Positions 31,791 to 40,909 of a stretch of DNA of 64,000 nt are shown in pieces. Each line of letters begins with the position of its first letter. Positions within the stretch are counted from its first letter, which is position 1. The notes below the pieces were generated by a model. That model was not told where the DNA came from, ran no database searches, and saw nothing but the letters and a program-made list of their open reading frames with translations. This stretch comes from Nocardiopsis suaedae (lineage in GTDB: Bacteria > Actinomycetota > Actinomycetes > Streptosporangiales > Streptosporangiaceae), in the NCBI RefSeq assembly GCF_027706745.1, contig NZ_JAQFWP010000002.1, positions 62,001 to 126,000 of the forward strand, given 5' to 3'. A program made the translations under genes and the position numbers.

Positions 31791-32844
31791 ATTCGGTGGC
31801 GCGGAGGCGGTCGGCGGCCTCGCGCTGGAGGCGTGCTGCCTGCCGCGGGTGGTAGTCGCCGATTGTCGCCCCCTGTCGGCGCAGCCGCGCCTTCACCTCG
31901 GCTATCGCCGAGGGCAGAACGGTGTCACGTGTCCTGGACGTAACCACGTAGAGCCGGACGCCCTGGTCGCGGATGAGCTGCCAGCGTTCGATGTCCTCGT
32001 GGCGGCGCTGCGCGTGAACCTCTCCGTCGTACTCGATGGCCACCAGGGATTTCCCCTCGTCGAATACGTAGCACAAGTCCAGTCGGGCGCGCCGATCCCT
32101 ACGTGCTCCGATGGAGACCTCATACTGCACCTCTGGAACGGGGAGCCCGGCCCCCACGAGGTCCATCATCAACCGCGACTCCTCCGGCGACTCCAACTCT
32201 GTTCGGGCGAACCGTGCTACGGCGGCCGCCCGTCGGACCCCGCGCCACCGGTAGAAGCGGTCGCGCGCGATATAGGTCCTGAACAAGTGGGGTGTGAAAA
32301 GCGTGCTTCGAGTGTCTCCGCGCGTACGCCCCACTGCGAGGAAGGTGTTCAGCGCGGCCACGTTCTCACGCAGATTCGCGGGGTCCGCCGTACTCCGGCC
32401 GGGCACCGCCAACCGGGTGAGGTCGAAGGCAGTGCGCAGGGGTGCGGTGAGGGGAATCCCCAGGGTGCGGGTCGTGTCCTCGGGGAGAACTTCGGCGTGG
32501 GTGATGCGGACCGCCGCGCCTCGCACCTTGAAAGGGTGGAGGGGGGCGTCGCGGGGGGTGACCACAGCTATGGGGTCGCCGCGACGCCAGTAGTCCGCGC
32601 CATGAAGCGCTGCGGCGGCGGAACCCCCCAACAGGGCCCCTTTAGGCAGCATCAGTGCCACTACGCGCGCCATGGTGGGCAGGGAGTCCGGACGGGTGGA
32701 AACGTGGGTGTAGACCCCTTTGGCCATCCGGACCCATATCTCACTACGAAGCTGTTCAGCGGTGATGAGGCCTTCGGCGATCGCTGCGGGGCCCAGGAAG
32801 GGGCCATTGAGCAAGGGAGCGGGGGTATCGGGATGTCGCGTCAT
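31786..32844 (-). CDS. DUF559-type/AbiEi-like protein inserted in the conjugation operon
   Basis: A 352-residue protein. The N-terminal half (about 20-110) has a winged-helix-like beginning and the GALLGGSAAAALHGADYW segment found in AbiEi-like and related proteins. The C-terminal part (about 225-330) reads RARLDLCYVFDEGKSLVAIEYDGEVH and HEDIERWQLIRDQGVRLYVVT, the E-x-D-G...R pattern of DUF559/Vsr-like PD-(D/E)XK nuclease folds. It runs against the surrounding operon and is bracketed by two 62-bp hairpins, the left of which provides its stop codon. The ATG at 32844 is preferred to upstream starts inside a Gly/Pro-rich stretch. Its role may be defence or antitoxin-like; this is uncertain. Confidence 0.78.
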   Translation of the reverse strand: MTRHPDTPAPLLNGPFLGPAAIAEGLITAEQLRSEIWVRMAKGVYTHVSTRPDSLPTMARVVALMLPKGALLGGSAAAALHGADYWRRGDPIAVVTPRDAPLHPFKVRGAAVRITHAEVLPEDTTRTLGIPLTAPLRTAFDLTRLAVPGRSTADPANLRENVAALNTFLAVGRTRGDTRSTLFTPHLFRTYIARDRFYRWRGVRRAAAVARFARTELESPEESRLMMDLVGAGLPVPEVQYEVSIGARRDRRARLDLCYVFDEGKSLVAIEYDGEVHAQRRHEDIERWQLIRDQGVRLYVVTSRTRDTVLPSAIAEVKARLRRQGATIGDYHPRQAARLQREAADRLRATEC

Positions 32845-32910
32845 GGGACAACGGTGCGTGCTCGCCGTGCCGCGCGGGACTTTTCCACACCCCCCGCCCC
32901 CCTTCCCCAT

Positions 32911-32972
32911 GTTGATCTCGGGGAAGTCGGGCTTAAGACAGCCCTTTTAACCCCGACTTCCCCGAGATCAAC
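32911..32972. repeat. 62-bp hairpin repeat, family 2, copy B
   Basis: Arms 32911-32936 and 32947-32972 differ at one position, with a 10-bp loop. The right arm is identical to that of copy A. It lies between the start of the DUF559-type gene and the VirB4-like gene, so the two copies flank the inserted gene. Confidence 0.85.
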
Positions 32973-33017
32973 GAGGAAGGGCGTAGGCGTGACGACCACC
33001 ACCCGGGAGGGGCACCG

Positions 33018-35525
33018 ATGAACGGCAGCAGGGGCGGCAGCCGCCTCGCGGTCCGGTACTTCGACGACCGCGTCCTGCTCAGCGACTCCGAGGCGTGGGC
33101 CTACTTCCGCCTCCCGACGGTCTCCTACGAGTTCACCACCCCGGAGGAACGCGAGGCCCTCGCCAACAACATCACCATCGCCCTGGCCGCCATCCGGATG
33201 GACGACGCCGAGGTGCACCTGCGCATCGCGCACCGCACCTACCCGGCCGCCCAGTGGGCCACCCGCCTGGACGACACGTCCGACTCCGGCCCCGGGTGGT
33301 ACGACTACCTCGACGAGATGTACCGCCACGTGTGGGCCAAGGACTTCTGGACCAAGGAGGTCTACCTGGGCGTGCGCCTGGGCATGCGGGGCGGCGTCCG
33401 CGGCCAGCTCTCCCAGGGGATGTTCGCGCAGCTGATCGGCGCCTACCAGCGCTCGGAGCAGGCGCTCGGCATCGAGGACCCGGCCGTCGACGGCAAGGAG
33501 ATCGCGCGCTGGACCGACCAGTCCGAGCGCCTCGGCCGCGCGCTGTCGGCCAGCTCCCTGCACGCCAAGCACGCCACTGCGAACCAGGTGGCGTGGCTCT
33601 TCAGGCACGCCGTCACCGGCACCGTCGAAGAGCCCCGGCCGTCGGCGGCGGGCCGCCGCACCTGGGGGCGCGGCGAGATCGAACAGCTCGTGGAAGGCGT
33701 CATCCACAACGGGCGCTCCATGCTGCGCCTGGAGCAGAACATCGGGGACACCTACGTCGCCTACCTGTCGTTCTCCCGGTTCCCCGACCTCATGCCCTTC
33801 CCTGAGGGCGAACCGTGGGTGCACTACTCGGACGCGCTCCCGTTCCCCGTCGAGATCAGCTCCCGGATGAAGCTGATCCCGCCCGCCAAGGCGAGCAAGG
33901 ACGTCAGCCGCAAGCTCGCCCACGCGCGCGACATGGACGCTCATATTCGCGAGGCGGGGGCGGACATGCCGATCGCCCTCGCCGAACAGATCGACGCCGC
34001 CCGGATGCTGGAGCACGGCATCACCAAGGAGCGGCTGCCGTTCGTGTACGGGTGGCACCGGCTGATGGTGTCGGCGCCGACCGAGGAGCTGCTGGTGCAG
34101 CGGATCGAGGCGGTCGTCGAGCACTACCGGGACATCGGCATCGACGTCGTCAACTCCACCGGCGACCAGCTCTCGCTCTTCAACGAGTCCCTGCCGGGCG
34201 ACCGCATCCGCCTCAGCGCCTATGCCCAGCGCCAGCCCTTGCGGACCATCGCCGGGGGCATGCCGACCGCCACCGTGGACCTGGGCGACCGGCGCGACCC
34301 CAGCCAGGGCGGCGGCGGGTGGACCGGGCCGTACATCGGCGAGACGCTCGGGCGCGCGCGCTCCATCGTTCACTTCGACCCGATGGTGGCGGCGGCGCGC
34401 AACCGGCCCACGGCCATCGCCATCACGGGAGAGCCGGGCGGCGGCAAGACGACCCTGGCGCTGCTGCTCATCTACCAGCTGGCGCTGCGCGGGGTGACCG
34501 TCGCGGCCATCGACCCCAAGGGCGACGCGGAGTCGCTGGTGCGGCTGCTGCAGCGGCGGGGGCGCAAGGCGCGCATCATGTCCCTGGAGTCGGCGCAGCC
34601 GGGGCTGCTGGACCCGTTCGCGTTCGGGGACGACCTACCGGCGAAGAAGACCATGGCCACGGAGACCCTGCGGCTGCTGCTGCCCCGCATGAGCGAGGAG
34701 CGCGAGTCCGCCATGATCCAGGCGGTGGCCGCCGTCGCCAACCAGCCCGAGCCCAGCCTGGCGAAGGTCGTGCAGTACCTGGAGCGGTCGCACGACCCGG
34801 CGTCGCGCAACCTGGGCGCGGTGCTGCAGTCCATGTCGGAGATGCGGCTGGCGAACCTGTGCTTCTCGCCCCAGGGGGACGCGCAGGTGGACTCCGAGGG
34901 GTGGACGACGGTCTTCACCCTCGGCGGGCTGACGCTGCCCGACTCGACCATCCAGCGCGAGGACTACTCGTACGAGCAGCGGCTGAGCGTCGCGCTGCTG
35001 TACCTGGTGAGCCAGTTCGCCCGTGAACTGATGAACGGGCTCGACCGGCACCTCCCCAAGGCGATCTTCCTGGACGAGGCATGGGCGGTGACCTCCACCC
35101 CCGAGGGCGCGAAGCTGGTGCCCGAGGTGAGCCGCATGGGCCGCTCGCGCAACACCGCGCTGATCCTCGTCAGCCAGAACGCCGGCGACCTCCTCAACGA
35201 GCAGGTGACCAACTGTCTGTCCAGTGTGTTCGCGTTCCGTTCGAGTGAGCGGTACGAGGTCGAGAGCGTCATGTCGCTCCTCGGGGTGGAGCCCGAGGAG
35301 GAGCACATGGGGATGCTCAGAAACCTCGGCAACGGTGAATGCATCTTCCGCGACCTGGACGGACGGGCGGGGCGGATCGCGGTCGACCTGGTGTCGGAGG
35401 AGCTGCTGCGGTGGCTGGACACCAACCCGACACGGCAGCACCCCGATGAGGAGGACACCGAGGTCTTCGAGGGCGCGGAGGCCTTGGCGGGCAGCACCGG
35501 CAGGGGCAACGGGCAGGAACGGTGA
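33018..35525 (+). CDS. VirB4-like type IV secretion ATPase
   Basis: An 835-residue protein. The N-terminal ~400 residues match the PrgI-partner/VirB4 N-domain layout, and the ATPase core has Walker A GEPGGGKTT (K477), Walker B KAIFLDEAW (D686/E687) and the ILVSQNAGDL sensor motif. VirB4/TraE/TcpF-type ATPases power assembly of, and transport through, conjugative channels at the inner face of the membrane. The ATG follows GAGGGGCACC. Its gene is cut off from the operon upstream by the hairpin-flanked insertion, so it may rely on a new promoter. Its stop overlaps the next frame (GTGA). Confidence 0.92.
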   Translation: MNGSRGGSRLAVRYFDDRVLLSDSEAWAYFRLPTVSYEFTTPEEREALANNITIALAAIRMDDAEVHLRIAHRTYPAAQWATRLDDTSDSGPGWYDYLDEMYRHVWAKDFWTKEVYLGVRLGMRGGVRGQLSQGMFAQLIGAYQRSEQALGIEDPAVDGKEIARWTDQSERLGRALSASSLHAKHATANQVAWLFRHAVTGTVEEPRPSAAGRRTWGRGEIEQLVEGVIHNGRSMLRLEQNIGDTYVAYLSFSRFPDLMPFPEGEPWVHYSDALPFPVEISSRMKLIPPAKASKDVSRKLAHARDMDAHIREAGADMPIALAEQIDAARMLEHGITKERLPFVYGWHRLMVSAPTEELLVQRIEAVVEHYRDIGIDVVNSTGDQLSLFNESLPGDRIRLSAYAQRQPLRTIAGGMPTATVDLGDRRDPSQGGGGWTGPYIGETLGRARSIVHFDPMVAAARNRPTAIAITGEPGGGKTTLALLLIYQLALRGVTVAAIDPKGDAESLVRLLQRRGRKARIMSLESAQPGLLDPFAFGDDLPAKKTMATETLRLLLPRMSEERESAMIQAVAAVANQPEPSLAKVVQYLERSHDPASRNLGAVLQSMSEMRLANLCFSPQGDAQVDSEGWTTVFTLGGLTLPDSTIQREDYSYEQRLSVALLYLVSQFARELMNGLDRHLPKAIFLDEAWAVTSTPEGAKLVPEVSRMGRSRNTALILVSQNAGDLLNEQVTNCLSSVFAFRSSERYEVESVMSLLGVEPEEEHMGMLRNLGNGECIFRDLDGRAGRIAVDLVSEELLRWLDTNPTRQHPDEEDTEVFEGAEALAGSTGRGNGQER

Positions 35526-35527
35526 AC

Positions 35528-37969
35528 ATGCGGCTGGGGCGCGGACGAGGGCATGGTCCAGGGATCGGCGAGCGGGAAGAGCGCGCGGAGGAGCCGATGA
35601 AGGGGGCGAGTGGAGGAGGGGCGCGTGCGCGTCCCGGGCTCCGCCGGTCGCTGTCGATGGCACTGCTGGTGATGGCGTTCCTGCTGGTGCCGCTAGGGGC
35701 GGCGCAGGCGGCGCCGCTGTGCCCGGGGGAGCCGGCGCCCCAGCCGGAGTCGGCCGGTAGCGGCTCGGACGGACTTCTCGTCCCGCCCCAGTCCCAGTCG
35801 TCGATCGTCGGCTCCGAGGACGGTCTGCCGCCGGACGCGAGCATCTACGGCCAGTACGGGACGGCGGGCCAGCAGTGGCACGTCATCCGCGAATCGTGTG
35901 TGGACAAGATGTCGTCCAGCGCGATGGCGACGCTGAGCAACACGACGTGGTCCCTGTCGAAGACGATCAACCAGTCCACGATCACCGTCTACCAGGCGGC
36001 GACGTCGGACGGTCTGCTCAACGACTTCAACACCATGGTCACGGGCGTCATCACCCAGCTCCGCGAGGGAATCTGGCGCCCGCTCCTGCCCACGGTGATC
36101 ATCCTGGGGGCGGTGTGGCTCGGCTGGTACGGGCTGGTCCGCAAGCGTGTGACCCTGACCGTCGAGAGCACGATCTGGATGGTCCTCGCGACCGCGCTGG
36201 GCCTGTGGATCCTGGTGCAGCCCCAGCAGATCCTCAACATGGCGGGCGGGGTCGTGAACTCGGGGACCCAGCTCGTGAACTCGGCGGTTTCCAGGGTGTC
36301 CGTGGGCGGCGGGAGCACGTCGTGTCCGGCCGGTGCGGAACCCGTGCAGCAAGCCGAGTGGGAGTCGGACAGCGATTTCGCTGTACGACAGAACTCGAAC
36401 ATGCTGTGGAGCAGCCTGGTCTGTCAGCCGTGGGTGGCCGGGACGTTCGGAAGCGGTGACGTCGCTGAAAGCGCCACCTCGCGCTATGCGGTGGACCTCC
36501 TCGAAGCTCAGGGCATCAGCCGAGTCGAGCAGCAACAGATCGCCGACGGAGAGGTTGATGCAGAGGAACTGATCGCTGACAAAGAGGGTCAGTACGAGGA
36601 CATCGCATCGGAGATTCAGGAGACCTATCCCGGCGTCTATCCGCTCTTCGCAGGCGACCAGCAGGGCGATCGGCTCGGGGTGGCCGTGCTGGCGCTCTTC
36701 GCCGCGGTTTTCGCAGGCGGGTTGATCCTCGCCGGTTCAGTGGCATTGATCGTCTTGAAGATCGGGTTCCTACTTCTCCTCCTGTTGGCTCCGGTCTTCC
36801 TGTTGATCGGCGTCCATCCGGGCTATGGGCGGACGGTTCTGCTCAGGTGGCTGGAGATGATGTTCGGCCTCCTCCTCAAGCAGATCTTCGTGGTGATGCT
36901 GATCGCGCTCCTTGTGATGTGCTACGGCATCATCATGGGCTCCGGCCTCGGCTGGGGGCTGCAGATGATCCTGCTGGCGCTCTTCACGCTCGCCCTCTTC
37001 ATCTATCGCAAGCCCTTCGCGCACCTTTTCGCGTCGGTCAACGCCAATACCTTCACGTCTCGCATGGTCAGCGATGCCATGCAGAGTCGGACGCTGAGCC
37101 AGAGCGCGAACGTGCTGCCGCCGGTGGCCTACATGCGGGCGCAGAAATGGGGACTCAAGCGCGCGCCCCAGCTCGCAGCAGCCGCCGGGGCCGTCCCGGC
37201 GTCGGGCGTCGGGGCAGGCGGCGACCAGCCGGACGTCGGCGGCCGGGGAAGCGCGCAAGGCGCTCCGGAACAGGCGGAAGGCGAAGGCGGCGCTGTGCGA
37301 GGCGAGGGCCGCCGGGTGCGGGGAAGCGCAGGCTACGGCCGTGCGCATGGCAAGGCGGGGCCGCCTCCGCTCAAGCTCGGCTCGACGGAGGGCAAGGAGC
37401 CCTCGGCGTCGACGCCGTCCGCGCCTCCGCCCAAGAGCGCCGACCAGGCGCCGAGCCTTGGCGGAGTCGCCGCGCACAGCGGGGGAGCGGGCTCGGGCTC
37501 CAGGGGCCGGGAAAGCGGCTCCGGGCCGATCCCGCCCCGCCCGGCGGGCGGTTACCGGGGGACCGGTGACACGGGCTGGGCGTCCGTCTTCGGAACGGGG
37601 AGCGGCAGCGGCCAGCGTTCGGGGGCGGGGAGCGACTCCCGCGCAGCGGAGCCTCCGTCGAGGGGCGAGCCCTCGCCGACGAGCGGTACCGGCATCTTCA
37701 AGGGGCGGGAGGCCACTCCGCCGCAGGGCAACGTGAACAGGGGCTCCCGCTGGGGCGGTCCCCGATCTCGGCGGGAGCGTCCCGCGCCCCCGCGACAGTC
37801 CGCGCCGCCCGCCTCGAACGGGTCGAAGGAAGGCGGGCACTGGTTCAAGTCCGGTGACAGGGACCCGGACCGGCCGATCAGTCCCTTCTGGACAGGCACG
37901 GGCACGGGAACAGGCGCGCAGCGCCGTCCCGACAAGGACGTCCCGTTCTGGTTGAAGGACGGTGACTGA
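35528..37969 (+). CDS. Polytopic channel-like secretion protein (VirB6/TrbL-like)
   Basis: A product of about 813 residues. A hydrophobic helix near residues 38-62 ends AQAAP, resembling a late signal peptide. After an extracellular part come five or six membrane helices (about 180-240 and 380-510, with LLLLLLAPVFLLIGVHPGYG). The last ~280 residues are Gly/Ser/Pro-rich and disordered and end FWLKDGD. Position and topology fit the VirB6/TrbL-like inner-membrane channel of the SCO688x-type locus. A GTG at 35522 overlapping the VirB4 stop is an alternative start. Cysteines in the early outer region may form a disulfide. Confidence 0.75.
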   Translation: MRLGRGRGHGPGIGEREERAEEPMKGASGGGARARPGLRRSLSMALLVMAFLLVPLGAAQAAPLCPGEPAPQPESAGSGSDGLLVPPQSQSSIVGSEDGLPPDASIYGQYGTAGQQWHVIRESCVDKMSSSAMATLSNTTWSLSKTINQSTITVYQAATSDGLLNDFNTMVTGVITQLREGIWRPLLPTVIILGAVWLGWYGLVRKRVTLTVESTIWMVLATALGLWILVQPQQILNMAGGVVNSGTQLVNSAVSRVSVGGGSTSCPAGAEPVQQAEWESDSDFAVRQNSNMLWSSLVCQPWVAGTFGSGDVAESATSRYAVDLLEAQGISRVEQQQIADGEVDAEELIADKEGQYEDIASEIQETYPGVYPLFAGDQQGDRLGVAVLALFAAVFAGGLILAGSVALIVLKIGFLLLLLLAPVFLLIGVHPGYGRTVLLRWLEMMFGLLLKQIFVVMLIALLVMCYGIIMGSGLGWGLQMILLALFTLALFIYRKPFAHLFASVNANTFTSRMVSDAMQSRTLSQSANVLPPVAYMRAQKWGLKRAPQLAAAAGAVPASGVGAGGDQPDVGGRGSAQGAPEQAEGEGGAVRGEGRRVRGSAGYGRAHGKAGPPPLKLGSTEGKEPSASTPSAPPPKSADQAPSLGGVAAHSGGAGSGSRGRESGSGPIPPRPAGGYRGTGDTGWASVFGTGSGSGQRSGAGSDSRAAEPPSRGEPSPTSGTGIFKGREATPPQGNVNRGSRWGGPRSRRERPAPPRQSAPPASNGSKEGGHWFKSGDRDPDRPISPFWTGTGTGTGAQRRPDKDVPFWLKDGD

Positions 37970-38030
37970 TGGCCGAGTGGACTCGCGCCGGTACTCCCCT
38001 CTCGAACGGTGACCAGAGGAAGCCCCAGCC

Positions 38031-38690
38031 ATGCCCAGGACACTGACCGATCGGCAGCAGCGAGTCGTCTTCGGCGCCCTCGTCGTCGTCTTGGTCGCCT
38101 TCGGTATCTATCTGAGCCTCGGGGGATTCAGCGGCGACGACGAACAGGGGACGGAGGCCTCGGGGCAGCAGGCCGGGGGAGGACAAGGCGACAGGGCCGA
38201 TGCGGGGGCGCCTGCGACGGCGGCCCCCAGCCCGATCCCGACGACAGACGTGGACGAGGTCCAGGTTCTCGACCTGTTGCCCCTGGAAGAGGACGAGCTG
38301 AAGGCCGCCGCCGCGACCGCGCAAGGGTTCGCCGAGGCCTACGGGACCATCGACTATTCGGCACCTCGGGAGGACTACTTCGCTTCCCTGGAGGAACTCG
38401 CTGCTCCGGACTATGCCGAGACGCTCGCCCAGAGCTCCGGGGCCGGCGCCCTGTGGGACGAGATGGCGAAGAAGGAGACGACGGCGGAAGGGCGTGCCGA
38501 AGTCGAGTCGATCCGGAGTTTCTCCGACGAATCGGTCGTCTTCGTCGTGACGGCGCAGTCCATCGTTCAGAACTCGGACGGCGCGGACGAGAACCTCGGC
38601 GACTATGCAGTGACGGTGCAGAAGGACGGCGGGCAGTGGGAGGTCTACGACTTCCAGCCCGCCGATGCGGGAAACCTGGGCGGGGGATGA
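38031..38690 (+). CDS. Membrane-anchored conjugation-locus protein
   Basis: A 219-residue protein with one N-terminal membrane helix (residues 12-32, VVFGALVVVLVAFGIYLSLGG), a Gly/Ala/Gln-rich linker and a C-terminal alpha-beta domain (about 85-210) ending VQKDGGQWEVYDFQPAD. The NTF2/VirB8-like ending resembles the TcpC family. It would sit on the outer face of the membrane as part of the secretion complex. The specific role is unknown. The ATG follows GAGGAAGC at normal distance. Confidence 0.68.
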   Translation: MPRTLTDRQQRVVFGALVVVLVAFGIYLSLGGFSGDDEQGTEASGQQAGGGQGDRADAGAPATAAPSPIPTTDVDEVQVLDLLPLEEDELKAAAATAQGFAEAYGTIDYSAPREDYFASLEELAAPDYAETLAQSSGAGALWDEMAKKETTAEGRAEVESIRSFSDESVVFVVTAQSIVQNSDGADENLGDYAVTVQKDGGQWEVYDFQPADAGNLGGG

Positions 38691-38745
38691 CCTCACTCCG
38701 TCGTGAACTTGTCGTATGTGATGACCCCTCCCGGCAGGTGACCGA

Positions 38746-39915
38746 ATGATCTCCCTCTTCGTCGAGCGGCCCCGGGACGACTCCGGGGCCTGTGCCACAC
38801 GGCTGGCCATCGCCGTCGGGTTCCTGATGGCCGGGGTGCTGGTCCTGGTCCTTGTGGTGCTTCCCCTGGCCATCCTGCAACCGGCGGGGTACATGGCGGT
38901 GCAGGGGCTCCAATGCTCGTCCGATCCCGACGCCCAGCAGGCTCAGAGCAGCGGCTACGCCGAGGATTCGATCCCCGAGAACTACTTGGAACTCTACAAA
39001 GAGTGGGGCGATGAGAAGGGGATCCCCTGGAACATCCTCGCCGGCATCGGCCAGGTCGAGAGCAAGCACGGGCGCTGGGAGGGCCCCGGCATCACCGAGG
39101 GGCACAACGACTGGGGTGCCGCCGGTCCGATGCAGTTCGGTGCCCTTGACGGATCGGCGGCAGGCAACAGCTGGGGCGGCGAGCCGATCATGGACACCGA
39201 CGACCGCCCTGAGGAGGGGTACGGGCAGGACGGCAACGAGGACGGCATCGTCAACGTCTACGACCCCGAGGACGCGATTCCGGCGGCCGCCGACTATTTG
39301 ATCGCGAACGGGATCAAGGACGACGTCCGACAGGCGATCTTCTCCTATAACCACGCCTGGTGGTACGTCGACGACGTCATGGGGTGGGCCGACCAGTACG
39401 CCGACGGCGACTTCGACGCCAGCGGGGCGATCGAGACCGCGGTGAACTGCACGGTCGACGAGCAAGGGGTGCCGATCGGCCGGGCACCGGATGAGTATTC
39501 GCAGGCCGTGGTCGACTGGGCGCTGGCGCAGCGTGGCAAGTCGTACGTCTACGGAGCGACCGGGCCGAACACCTTCGATTGTTCCGGTCTGACGATGAAG
39601 GCCTACGCGAGCATCGGGGTCTCGATTCCCAGGGTCTCCCAGGATCAGTGGACCTTCGGCCCTGAGGTCCCGCAGGGCGAGGAACAGCCCGGGGACCTCG
39701 TCTTCTTTGATGTGAGCCGTTCGAATGAGCCGCCCGGCCCCGGACACGTCGGCATGGTGATCGGGGACGGGCTGATGGTGGAGGCCTGGTGTACCGACTG
39801 CGGGCCGATCGCGACCCGTGAGTATGATGACCCGAGCCGTGCGGACATCCTCGGCTTCACGCGGCCGCTGGAGCACCCGGACGTGAAGGCGCAGTTGGAG
39901 CAGCAGAACCCCTAG
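38746..39915 (+). CDS. Bifunctional lytic transglycosylase / NlpC-P60 peptidase
   Basis: A 389-residue cell-wall hydrolase with an N-terminal membrane anchor (about 22-45). The first domain is an SLT-type transglycosylase with the catalytic Glu in GIGQVESKHG (E105). The second is an NlpC/P60 endopeptidase with Cys in FDCSGLTMKAY (C279) and His in GHVGMVI (H334). Such enzymes open local gaps in peptidoglycan so that a conjugation channel can be built, as VirB1 or TcpG/TcpI do in other systems. It lies within the secretion gene run. Confidence 0.93.
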   Translation: MISLFVERPRDDSGACATRLAIAVGFLMAGVLVLVLVVLPLAILQPAGYMAVQGLQCSSDPDAQQAQSSGYAEDSIPENYLELYKEWGDEKGIPWNILAGIGQVESKHGRWEGPGITEGHNDWGAAGPMQFGALDGSAAGNSWGGEPIMDTDDRPEEGYGQDGNEDGIVNVYDPEDAIPAAADYLIANGIKDDVRQAIFSYNHAWWYVDDVMGWADQYADGDFDASGAIETAVNCTVDEQGVPIGRAPDEYSQAVVDWALAQRGKSYVYGATGPNTFDCSGLTMKAYASIGVSIPRVSQDQWTFGPEVPQGEEQPGDLVFFDVSRSNEPPGPGHVGMVIGDGLMVEAWCTDCGPIATREYDDPSRADILGFTRPLEHPDVKAQLEQQNP

Positions 39916-39933
39916 GCGAGGGTCAGAGGGAAT

Positions 39934-40704
39934 ATGGCCGAGAAGGCAGCGGCGAGCAGACCGGCGAAGAAGGGGCTCCACGGGTGGAAGGCGTTCCTCG
40001 TCGTCTTTGTTTCGGGGACCCTGGCCGCGTTCCTCGTGATGGGCGTCATCGTCGGAACTCTGCGCCTCTTCGTCTCCACGGTCACAGGTGGAGAGGAAGA
40101 GGAGCCCCCGTCGGCAGGCGGAGGCGCTGTAAGTGATCAGACCGGTGAGCCGATCGATGAACTGGAGGCCGGCGAGCTCGACCTCTGTGCCAAGTCGATT
40201 CCAACGATATCCAGCCTCAGCGTCGAACGGACCGACAACGACGACGACTTCGAGGATACGGCCGAGAGCGGTGAGGAAGGGAACCGTGTCGTCTCGGATG
40301 ATTGTCAGTGGGTTCTCAACCCTGATTTTGACTCGATCGAGCGTTGGGATTTTTCCTTCTCCTACAACGCCATCATCAATGCGAGCGGCGAGGAATCACC
40401 GGAAGACTCCGCGTCCAGTGACCTTCAGCAGCGTCGGGGTGAACTCGAAGCCGGGATTCAGGACGTCGAGGTCGCTGAAGCGGGGGACTACTCGGACGAG
40501 TCGTACTATGTTTATGGCTCGCCGGGTGATGGGGAGACGGCCTACAGGGTGCTCGTTCGCACGCGAGGCGCCGTTTACGAAATCCAGCTGACGGCCAAGA
40601 ACGGCGGGGAGGATCTGGTCCCCCGACAGGCTTTCGAGCATGAGGTTGATAAAGTCGTCAACCGGTTGGACATCGACCTCGGTCTGTGGATTCCGAAGTA
40701 CTGA
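39934..40704 (+). CDS. Membrane-anchored protein at the end of the conjugation locus
   Basis: A 256-residue protein with a Lys/Ala-rich start, a membrane helix (residues 19-42, AFLVVFVSGTLAAFLVMGVIVG), an acidic linker and an outer domain with two cysteines (LDLCAKS and DDCQWV) that may pair. GC is lower than in the upstream genes. I recognise no family. Its TGA (40702-40704) abuts the TCA of the convergent DUF397 gene with no spacer, forming TGATCA. Confidence 0.68.
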   Translation: MAEKAAASRPAKKGLHGWKAFLVVFVSGTLAAFLVMGVIVGTLRLFVSTVTGGEEEEPPSAGGGAVSDQTGEPIDELEAGELDLCAKSIPTISSLSVERTDNDDDFEDTAESGEEGNRVVSDDCQWVLNPDFDSIERWDFSFSYNAIINASGEESPEDSASSDLQQRRGELEAGIQDVEVAEAGDYSDESYYVYGSPGDGETAYRVLVRTRGAVYEIQLTAKNGGEDLVPRQAFEHEVDKVVNRLDIDLGLWIPKY

Positions 40705-40908
40705 TCATCTGAACGCTGCGATGAAGGAGACCCACGTCTGAACCGGCAGGGCGAGAGGGGTAAAGTCCGGCGATCTTGAATCTCTGACATAGACGGAGCG
40801 CGATTCGCGGGTGCTTGGTCTCCGAGGTCTGCCGACTTCGACGCACTCCTGACCCTCGGGGCTGCTGTAGGAACTCTTCCGCCACTCCACGGTCGAGGAC
40901 TGGTCCAC
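40705..40908 (-). CDS. DUF397 domain protein
   Basis: A 67-residue DUF397 protein with the family pattern VEWRKSSYSSPEGQECVEV, SVYVRDSRSP and a terminal FIAAFR. DUF397 genes in actinomycetes usually accompany an XRE-type regulator with a DUF5753-like domain, as here, and some such pairs influence development or antibiotic production (the BldB-like class is an example). The pair behaves like a regulator with a small accessory or antitoxin-like partner. The GTG start is two bases after the regulator's stop codon. Confidence 0.9.
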   Translation of the reverse strand: MDQSSTVEWRKSSYSSPEGQECVEVGRPRRPSTRESRSVYVRDSRSPDFTPLALPVQTWVSFIAAFR

Positions 40909-40909
40909 C

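Noticed and set aside
25137-40704. A complete mobile conjugative element
   Set aside because: No relaxase, integrase, replication initiator or attachment repeats were seen in the window. The locus looks like a resident SCO688x-type secretion gene set.
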